Shown here: positions 57,460 through 64,000 of the stretch, one piece after another
Position numbering within the stretch: position 1 is the first letter of the stretch
How the letters are laid out: each line of letters begins with the position of its first letter
Origin: Lachnospiraceae bacterium
Lineage (GTDB): Bacteria > Bacillota > Clostridia > Lachnospirales > Lachnospiraceae
DNA length: 64,000 nt
Direction: 5' to 3'
NCBI GenBank assembly: GCA_902363825.1
Contig: CABJBK010000004.1
Span: 62,001-126,000 of the forward strand
The notes under the pieces: generated by a model
The model's database searches: none
The model's input: the letters and a program-made list of their open reading frames with translations, nothing else
What the model was told of the DNA's origin: nothing
Program-made: the position numbers and the translations under genes

Positions 57460-59637
57460 CTACGTCAGCATCAGCCGCCCGGTATGCACGATATTCAGGT
57501 CGTTTCTGTGATACCTAAAATAAAGCGTTGTCAGATTTTCTCCGATATAACCAAGATAGCGGTCCTTCCGCTCGTTTCCCTTCGGCTCACTGCGCTTCTC
57601 GATCCGTGCAAGGATCGGAAACAGCCAGTCGCAAAAATCTTTGTATACTTTTTCTCTCGCAAGAAACATGTTGTAATTGTAAAAATATTTTTCCGCAAAG
57701 ATCTCCGGCAGTGCTTTGGCATACTCCGGCGCGTATTCCTGCAATACCGCAAGCGTCACCTTCCAGTCCGCCTCCCTGATATAACGCCTGTGATGCGCAT
57801 TGCAGTCCGGTTCCTGCAGTGTTGGATACGGCAAAATGACATCAACCGCATTTTCCCTTAAACGGTACAGATCCTCCTCTGTGATATCTAATACCCTCCG
57901 ATAGTGAAACAGTCCCATGTACTCCGCATGTGCATGTCTGCCGATCCAGTACATTGCAGAAAGTTCGCTGTAGTTCACATTTTTTGCAGAAATGTTGTCT
58001 CCCGTATCATCTGTGATCTCCGCAACTCTTTTTTCGGTAAGTGCCGCGCCCGCCTGGATCGGATGTACCCAGTCCGGCATATCCCAGGAATGGTTGAGCG
58101 GTCTGTCCCCCACGAACTTAGACATATACACGGCTGCTTCCGGTCTCTCACTGCCCTTTTTTAATGCGTGAAGTGTCCGAAATTTTCCGGTGCTTTTATA
58201 GTACCGTTCCATCAGCGCCGCTTCTTTTTTCGAATCTATACAGATATAGGAAGAAAATCCCCTCTTTTCTAATTCCGCTGTGATCTCTGCGTGATAATTC
58301 TCCGGCGTTGCGATCACGATCTCAACATTTTCTGTTTCAAATTGTGATAAGAGAATGACCGGGATCCCGTCAACTGTTTTGGGATTTCCCGCCGGATCAC
58401 TCACCAGAAACGCCACAACTTCCTTTTGGGGCTCTAACTGCTTTAACGCATAATAAACGCTTACCGCCACCATCTGCGCCCCATAAATGGCAATCTTACG
58501 TTTGGAAGCGGTCTGTCCGGATATAAAATGCTTTTTTGCATGTACGATCTTATATTTCGCTTCATTATGCAAAAAGTAAACGGACAACAGCCGCTCTGCC
58601 AGAAATCCGATGTAACGGTTCTGATAGACGTCACTCTTTTTTCCGCATTTTTTCTCGCAGTATGCAAGGATCGGGAACAGCCATGCACAGTAATCATCCA
58701 GGATCTCTTTTCTGGCGATCAGCATATTATAACCATAATAAAACTGTCCGCGTTGTAATTCATCCGCAGCGTTCCAGTATTCCGGCTGCAGCTCGCGGAT
58801 CGCTTCCAGCATAACCTCCCAGTCTGCCGCCTCATGATCCCTGCAATATGCCGTCCGCACATCCGGATAATTGAAAACCGGGATCGTCAGGATCACATCG
58901 ATATCGGAAGAAAGCAGTTTTTCTCTCTGTTCTTCATCCAGGACAAAGTGTCTTCTGTAATGACACAGCCCCTCATAATCCGCCCTCCCGTTTTTCCAGA
59001 TCCAGTACAGCGCGGTCAGTTCACAGTATTCTTTGTTCTTCTCTGAAATATGATCTCCCGTATTGTCGCATACCTCTGCGATACACTGATCCGTCAGGGC
59101 AGCTCCTACCTGGATCGGCGTCTCCCATATCTCGCCTACTTCTTCTTCGGGCAGTGGTCTGTCCACATGGCACTTTGCCATATAAACCGTAAGCGCCCCG
59201 GATTTTTTTTCTGTACCATCTACCGCATTTAATTCCTCTTCCAGCGTAAGATATGGTTTTCCCTGACTGAGCCTGCACTCCCGGTAATAATTTCCGCGCA
59301 GTTCGCTCCAGAGATCGCTCTCAAATGTCAAGGGGATCACCGAATGAAATCCATTCTCCGCTAAAGTATCCAGAATCTCATCCTGATATTTTTCCATGAC
59401 AGCAAGCAAAATACAGGCATCCGGATGCTCGCGTCTGCCCTCCGCGATGTCGATCACCGGGCGCCCGAAGATCTCCTTCCTGTTCCCCTCTTTTTTTGAC
59501 ACCATAAACCCGTGAATCTTTAACTCATAAGGCTTTCTTTGCAGGCAGTATGCCACTTCCTCCGCTATATTCCCGGCGCCAAAAATAAGAAGTTCTCTGC
59601 TTTTTAATTGTTCGATCCACTGGTTTCTATCATACAT
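57460..59637 (-). CDS. Double DUF4422 protein with two Rossmann-like domains
   Basis: About 725 residues built as a tandem duplication. Each half has a Rossmann-like domain (ELLIFGAGNIAEEVAY near 15; KIAIYGAQMVAVSVYYAL near 375) followed by a DUF4422 domain. The DUF4422 parts share IQ(V/A)GAALT, CDNTGDHIS/TDDTGDNIS, ELTALYWI/ELSAMYWI and L(C/F)HYRR, near 165-240 and 510-590. DUF4422 proteins are putative glycosyltransferases of polysaccharide clusters. The ATG at 59637 follows GGCAGGTGAGCGAT; the GTG at 59646 overlaps the upstream stop. Two sugar transfers by one protein are plausible but not shown. Confidence 0.82.
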   Translation of the reverse strand: MYDRNQWIEQLKSRELLIFGAGNIAEEVAYCLQRKPYELKIHGFMVSKKEGNRKEIFGRPVIDIAEGRREHPDACILLAVMEKYQDEILDTLAENGFHSVIPLTFESDLWSELRGNYYRECRLSQGKPYLTLEEELNAVDGTEKKSGALTVYMAKCHVDRPLPEEEVGEIWETPIQVGAALTDQCIAEVCDNTGDHISEKNKEYCELTALYWIWKNGRADYEGLCHYRRHFVLDEEQREKLLSSDIDVILTIPVFNYPDVRTAYCRDHEAADWEVMLEAIRELQPEYWNAADELQRGQFYYGYNMLIARKEILDDYCAWLFPILAYCEKKCGKKSDVYQNRYIGFLAERLLSVYFLHNEAKYKIVHAKKHFISGQTASKRKIAIYGAQMVAVSVYYALKQLEPQKEVVAFLVSDPAGNPKTVDGIPVILLSQFETENVEIVIATPENYHAEITAELEKRGFSSYICIDSKKEAALMERYYKSTGKFRTLHALKKGSERPEAAVYMSKFVGDRPLNHSWDMPDWVHPIQAGAALTEKRVAEITDDTGDNISAKNVNYSELSAMYWIGRHAHAEYMGLFHYRRVLDITEEDLYRLRENAVDVILPYPTLQEPDCNAHHRRYIREADWKVTLAVLQEYAPEYAKALPEIFAEKYFYNYNMFLAREKVYKDFCDWLFPILARIEKRSEPKGNERKDRYLGYIGENLTTLYFRYHRNDLNIVHTGRLMLT

Positions 59638-59642
59638 ATCGC

Positions 59643-60890
59643 TCACCTGCCTGTTTCTAAAAACACCTCATCTACCGGTTCATAATCTAAAATCTTTCGC
59701 TGATCCAATTCTTTTTTTACTGCCTTATAATTCATTCCGCCCATGGCAACAAAGATCACCTCACCCGTTTTCTTTCTGTAATCTTTTAACTCCAGGATCG
59801 GAATTCCTGCGAACATGGTTTCTTCGTTTGATTTTTTTGACACGATCACACAGGAAACTTTTTTATCCAGCTGATATTTTTTTAAATAGTCCAGAAAACG
59901 CTTTCCAAACTTTCCTGCACCATACACTGCAACCGAATCTGCTTCCTGTACTTTTTTTCGCAAAGCATCCTCATAAGCCCCGCCGCCGGCATATGCGCCG
60001 TCCAGGATCATGCGGAGTGGACGTACCACATACTTTTCACATTGCAGCTGCTCTGCCGCAATGTTTCCCGCCTCTGTCAGCAGCTCTATTTCCTCTGTAT
60101 CTTCCAAAGTGACATTGTGATAAATATAAGTTCCATATTCATACTCCAGTCGATCCAATGTCTTTCCAAACAGATCCGCAAGCTGATGCTCTTTCGCGTA
60201 ATTCAAATTATCTAACAGTCCGCGAAGCAGATCTTTCGTCTTTTCCCTGGTCAATTTGAATGCGACATCCATCTTGCGGTAACAGTACAAACCCACATCC
60301 ATCATGCAAAAATACTCTGCCTTATCCAACGCCCTGGTCAGAAATGGCGGATCTTCAAAGTAGCGATACTCCGGAAACCGGATGTGATCCTCTAGAATCA
60401 TTTCCCTTTTGAAAATAAATGTCGTAAAATCATAATCCAGCTGATAGTTACGATAGGCAAGAATCCCTTCCTCTGCCATCTTCTTTACCAGTTTGGCTGA
60501 CGGAGCTGGCTTCTCTTCTTCCTGCAAAAGATACATCACGCTTCCACAGGCTTTCACCTGGTTCTTCTCACAGCAATCTATCATTTGCCGTAATGCATCT
60601 TCCTGCCGATAATAGTCATCGGCATCCAAAAAAGCGATATATTCGCCTCCTGCCAGCTGAATCCCGACATTCCGCGCAGCTGCTGCCCCTCTGTTTTCCT
60701 GTTGATGCAATATAATTCTTGCATCTTCCTGCCGGAGCCTGCGGATCAGCTCTGCCGACTGATCTTTCGATCCGTCATCCACACAGATGATCTCAAGCTC
60801 TTTTACCGTCTGCCGCTGTACACTTTCTATACATTGTTCTAAATATTCCTCATTATTAAAAATCGGAATAATGATCGAAATTTTTACCAT
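59643..60890 (-). CDS. GT2 glycosyltransferase with C-terminal Rossmann-like domain
   Basis: About 415 residues. The N-terminal GT-A domain has VKISIIIPIFNNEEYLEQCIESV, CVDDGSKDQSAELI and FLDADDYY (the metal-binding motif) near 85. The last 110 residues form a separate domain starting DSVAVYGAGKFGKRFLDYLKKY, a dinucleotide-binding-like fold. The frame is open to 60983 and overlaps the radical SAM gene; I place the start at the ATG of MVKISIIIP, though its ribosome binding site is weak and 60917 or 60956 are alternatives. Confidence 0.82.
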   Translation of the reverse strand: MVKISIIIPIFNNEEYLEQCIESVQRQTVKELEIICVDDGSKDQSAELIRRLRQEDARIILHQQENRGAAAARNVGIQLAGGEYIAFLDADDYYRQEDALRQMIDCCEKNQVKACGSVMYLLQEEEKPAPSAKLVKKMAEEGILAYRNYQLDYDFTTFIFKREMILEDHIRFPEYRYFEDPPFLTRALDKAEYFCMMDVGLYCYRKMDVAFKLTREKTKDLLRGLLDNLNYAKEHQLADLFGKTLDRLEYEYGTYIYHNVTLEDTEEIELLTEAGNIAAEQLQCEKYVVRPLRMILDGAYAGGGAYEDALRKKVQEADSVAVYGAGKFGKRFLDYLKKYQLDKKVSCVIVSKKSNEETMFAGIPILELKDYRKKTGEVIFVAMGGMNYKAVKKELDQRKILDYEPVDEVFLETGR

Positions 60891-60928
60891 AGTTCTTTCA
60901 GCACCTGATTCCAGCATAACGTTATTCT

Positions 60929-62017
60929 CTAGTCTTTCTCCGCAAAATCTTTCCATGTTGGAATTGCTCCGCAGGATTTCCACTCAATCTCACATAGAAT
61001 GCAATGTTTGCATAATGGTACTTGCTGCTGCAAGATTTCCAGTAATTCTTCTCCTGACGGACAGTCTCTCAAATCAAGAATTCCTTCTGTCGGAAGATTT
61101 TTTGCAAATACTTTGTTAAATTTCTGCACATACATCAATGTCGGACATCTTGCAATCTTCCCATTCCATACATTCACACATCCATTAGAAATACAGATAT
61201 TTGGATATTTACTTTCTTCACTAAGCGACAACGGTTTATTAAATTTCTGTTTGCTGTCATACGAACGAATACAGTAAGGTATCTGATATTGATTTAATTT
61301 ATCTCTAATCTGCTCAATTTGTCTATGTGTAGGTTCATATTCCGAAATACTAACCACCACACGATTTTCCTTTATGCACACAAAAACATCTTCACTCAGT
61401 CTTGGAATCAACAAACCATTTGTTACAATCTGAAGATATGTATTGGGTAATAATTTTCTCGTCTCCTTAATATACCTAACAATATCAGGATTCAATAAAG
61501 GCTCCCCTCCCAAAATTGAAAAGTGTACAATACTCGAAAATTTTTTTTTCAACAGCATAATATCATTTATTCGGACATCAAATTCAGGTATTTCCCTTTC
61601 AAATATCGGAGAAAAATGTGTACAGCCCCTGCAATTCAAATTACAGTAATCTGCAACATGTATCTCCGCCTGCGGCATTGGACACGCTCCCCAATTACTT
61701 CCCTCTATACATTCTGAACTTAAGAAGCTATTGCTTGTCTCCGTCCAGTTTAAGTTTATAAACCAAAAAATATGCTGCACCTTGTAATTTTGTAATTCCC
61801 TGTAAATCTGACTTACCACATATGGATTTTGTACCGTAATTACAACCGCCGTCTTTGCAACATCAATATCGTTCCATGAAACAATAGGCACTCCGCAATA
61901 TTGACCTGTCTTTTTACCGTCCATGAAACCAATTAACCGATCAGCATATTTCTTTTTTGTGTAGTGCTCCCATGCTATTTTTCCAAAATAGCCAGCACCA
62001 TAAAATACCATACCCAT
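60929..62017 (-). CDS. Radical SAM protein with N-terminal Rossmann-like domain
   Basis: 362 residues. Residues 1-100 form a Rossmann-like domain (MVFYGAGYFGKIAWEHY). The radical SAM core follows with the [4Fe-4S] motif CNLNCRGC (about 124-131), GGEPLLNP near 158 and a strand pattern to about 300. A C-terminal cysteine-rich part (CKHCILCEIEWKSC, about 335-350) resembles a SPASM/twitch auxiliary cluster site. Such proteins can modify sugars or peptides; the substrate here is unknown, but the setting suggests a glycan or nucleotide sugar. GTAGGTGATCAT precedes the ATG. Confidence 0.85.
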   Translation of the reverse strand: MGMVFYGAGYFGKIAWEHYTKKKYADRLIGFMDGKKTGQYCGVPIVSWNDIDVAKTAVVITVQNPYVVSQIYRELQNYKVQHIFWFINLNWTETSNSFLSSECIEGSNWGACPMPQAEIHVADYCNLNCRGCTHFSPIFEREIPEFDVRINDIMLLKKKFSSIVHFSILGGEPLLNPDIVRYIKETRKLLPNTYLQIVTNGLLIPRLSEDVFVCIKENRVVVSISEYEPTHRQIEQIRDKLNQYQIPYCIRSYDSKQKFNKPLSLSEESKYPNICISNGCVNVWNGKIARCPTLMYVQKFNKVFAKNLPTEGILDLRDCPSGEELLEILQQQVPLCKHCILCEIEWKSCGAIPTWKDFAEKD

Positions 62018-62029
62018 ATGATCACCTAC

Positions 62030-62588
62030 ATCTCAATCTTTTTCTTTAAGTTTCTTTCTGCTTCATCCAATCCGCACACATCACTATCATCATAAAGGCA
62101 TATTATCCTTTCATTATTTATGCCTCTAACCAGTTAATTATGTTTCACGCGAAATCAATGGCCCCCCATATAATCATTTTTCCGTTTTGTATTCGTACAA
62201 ATAAAATAATACTCTGCATTTTCTTCTAAATATTGAGGAAATACCTTTTCAAAATACAATATTCCTGTCATAATTAATCCAGACATTTCTTTTGGTCTCA
62301 TAAATTGATTCTCATTACAGGATAAATCCTACAATTCATTTATAACCTTCTCGGAAAACTGTAAAATTTCCACCGGATATTCCAAAAGCCTCTGCCTTAA
62401 CGTCTTTACGAGATCGCAACTTATGAAATCTACTTTTTTGCAATGTTTCCACTATCATCTGTTGATCCATCATTTACCCGAACAAACTCATCAAAAGCTT
62501 TCGTCTGATTTATCAAACTGTCCAAACAAGCTTTGAAATATTTCTCAACATTATAAAAGGGTATCACTACATTCAATAATACTTTCAT
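62030..62588 (-). pseudogene. Broken GT2 glycosyltransferase gene
   Basis: From the ATG at 62588 a normal GT2 start is read (LLNVVIPFYNVEKYFKACLD ... FVRVNDGSTDDSG) for 52 codons, then a stop. Further fragments in other frames continue the likeness: GISGGNFTVFREGYK, EKVFPQYLEENAEYYFICTN and ICLYDDSDVCGLDEAERNLK near the end. Most of the catalytic domain, including the DxD motif, is missing. It is a decayed member of the glycan cluster. Confidence 0.8.
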
Positions 62589-62617
62589 GGCCTTCTGCTC
62601 TTTCCTTCATGAATCAT

Positions 62618-64000
62618 TCAAAGAGACATCACAACTTCTTGCAACGAAATAACCGGCACATCAACCTTCTTACACAATTTCTTATACACTTCCTCATATG
62701 CAAAAATAGGTGTGACTACAATCACAGAAATTCCAGACTGATCTTCTAAAAAATCCTCTGGAGCAACTATACCTTCTTCTTTCTTGTTCTGATCAATAAT
62801 GTAAGATACCTCTATTTTACTCATTTTCAAATCTTCATATAAATGTTTCCCTAAAGTTCCCCATCCATATAGTGCAATTTGATCATAATGATTTTCAATA
62901 AAATATTCACTTACCGATCTATTCTGCTGCTTTAATTGGAACCAATGATCCAAAAGATCATACTGTTCCCTCAATTTTTCCAATTCCTGTTGTGTTTGAA
63001 ACTCTGGTTTTTCATTGTTATTACTACTAACATTCTTCGTTCCATCCTCGTTTTTTATACGTTCCAAGCTTCTCAAAACTGCCTTTAAATATTCAAAACC
63101 ATGTTTCTCATCCGGTTCTAAATACATACCCTCTCCCCATTCATTCCAAGCATTAATAAATACAAATTCATTATTTCTATGCTTACTTTCTTCTAATACC
63201 AAAGAAAAATTCTTTTCAAAGTTCTCCGGCGATACTCCTAACAAACAATCTCCCTTCTCTCCGCGCCTTGGAGTATCATCATAATCAACAAGTGCACTTA
63301 AATATGTTTTTCCATTATTAATTTTTCCAATATGTCCCTCTAATTCATAAATGTCTTGATACTCAACCGCATTTATAACATTTTTTTTCCGTCTTTTCAC
63401 CTTTTTTCCCGTCAAGTCAATGTCTAGGGATGCTCCCGGTTCAAGCATTAATGCGGCGTCAATCCCCGGCACCTGATACCCGACATTTACCCCGATCACA
63501 TAAATCTCCGGGATTTCTTCCTTTTTTGCAAGCTGTTTCCAAAACTGCATCATGCGCAAAAGGCAGTACAATTTCTTCGGCTTATAGATCAAAAATACCG
63601 GTCTGCCATTGTATTTTATATATCGCTCATCTTTAAAAAACGGGAGCAGATAATAGAAATGTTCTTCCCATTCCGCTTCTTTCCCATAATCCTGCTGCAA
63701 CAAAACTCCGCTTTCCGATTTGGAACCTTTCACCTCGAGCTGTTCATTCCAGCTGTTTTTATTTCCAACATTGCTCCATGTTCTTGCCCACGTCTCATTT
63801 GCCCAGCAAAAGCAAAACGGCAGCTTTATATCCGTCCAGTTTAAAAGATTTTCTGCAGGTTTCTCCAATATTTTTCTACCATCTTTAAAATAGTAATGGT
63901 AAAAACAGAAACCATCTACGCCATACTGCTGCGCCAGTTCTGCCTGTTCTTCCATCGTGCTCTTTTCCAGCAGATTGTAATAGTTTTCATGCAGCGGAAC
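62618..64000 (-). CDS. WbsX-like glycosyltransferase with C-terminal Rossmann-like domain (5' end outside window)
   Basis: The reading frame is open through position 64000, so at least 460 residues are visible and the N-terminus is missing. EEQAELAQQYGVDGFCFYHYYF, PFCFCWANETWARTW, GRPVFLIYKPKKL and FVFINAWNEWGEGMYLEPD are the WbsX/GT99-type signatures. A charged linker with a short coiled coil (about QQELEKLREQYDLLDHW) leads to a C-terminal Rossmann-like domain (YDQIALYGWGTLGKHLYEDLK). The role in polysaccharide or protein glycan assembly is inferred from the family and neighbours. Confidence 0.85.
   Translation of the reverse strand, partial: VPLHENYYNLLEKSTMEEQAELAQQYGVDGFCFYHYYFKDGRKILEKPAENLLNWTDIKLPFCFCWANETWARTWSNVGNKNSWNEQLEVKGSKSESGVLLQQDYGKEAEWEEHFYYLLPFFKDERYIKYNGRPVFLIYKPKKLYCLLRMMQFWKQLAKKEEIPEIYVIGVNVGYQVPGIDAALMLEPGASLDIDLTGKKVKRRKKNVINAVEYQDIYELEGHIGKINNGKTYLSALVDYDDTPRRGEKGDCLLGVSPENFEKNFSLVLEESKHRNNEFVFINAWNEWGEGMYLEPDEKHGFEYLKAVLRSLERIKNEDGTKNVSSNNNEKPEFQTQQELEKLREQYDLLDHWFQLKQQNRSVSEYFIENHYDQIALYGWGTLGKHLYEDLKMSKIEVSYIIDQNKKEEGIVAPEDFLEDQSGISVIVVTPIFAYEEVYKKLCKKVDVPVISLQEVVMSL

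Noticed and set aside
56761..57861. Plus-strand open frame of 366 codons
   Set aside because: It is antisense to the SDR and DUF4422 genes, spans their junction, and its sequence is Pro/His/Ser-rich nonsense typical of shadow frames.
62126..62260. Small independent gene within the broken GT2 region
   Set aside because: The fragment reads as a continuation of a glycosyltransferase-like protein and lacks a start site of its own.

Overview
The window looks like a chromosome segment of a motile Gram-positive gut anaerobe of the Lachnospiraceae (Roseburia/Agathobacter-like). I infer this from the protein sequences (EF-Tu, RpoB/RpoC, Rrf2-IscS-IscU, SdpRI), the strong AGGAGG ribosome binding sites, the sigma-A TTGACA/TATAAT promoters and one sigma-28 type promoter. 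No database search was possible, so the genus is a guess. Nearly all genes lie on the minus strand.

Layout. 1-4400: N-terminal part of lon behind a CIRCE operator, a GH13 glucosidase with a divergent AraC-type regulator, and a wrecked MATE gene. 4500-10140: Nudix hydrolase, mnmA, iscU, iscS, an IscR-like regulator, an intact MATE pump and a tRNA-Pro. 10235-17850: a secreted repeat protein, a beta-glucoside PTS operon (bglA, bglP, RpiR regulator) and a FabK-like flavoprotein behind a FabT-like palindrome. 17900-24560: nitroreductase/HxlR pair, diguanylate cyclase, and an sdpR-sdpI-LytTR-DUF3021-ABC transporter module.

24683-29922 is an AT-rich restriction-modification island: DUF262/DUF1524 protein, PD-(D/E)XK endonuclease, controller protein with C-boxes, and two DNA methyltransferases. 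A 55-bp copy of the tuf 3' end lies at its left edge, and the right edge is the 3' end of the intact tuf gene. The island therefore appears to have entered at the end of tuf.

29870-47817 is the translation/transcription core: tuf, fusA, rpsG, rpsL, an inserted HD-GYP response regulator, rpoC, rpoB, two small membrane proteins, rplL, rplJ with its L10 leader, rplA, rplK, nusG, secE, rpmG.

47900-64000 begins with a FliD-like flagellar protein behind tandem sigma-28 and sigma-A promoters. Converging on it is a long glycan cluster: two CgeB-like glycosyltransferases, a TPR-GT2, a heptad coiled-coil protein, LegC and LegB (nonulosonate-type sugar biosynthesis), an SDR, a double DUF4422 protein, a GT2, a radical SAM protein, a broken GT2 and a WbsX-like protein cut by the window edge. 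Four of these carry the same kind of small Rossmann-like domain. The likeliest role is glycosylation of flagella or another surface polymer. The unusual points are the tuf-bounded island, the irregular start of its second methyltransferase and the repeated accessory domain in the glycan cluster.
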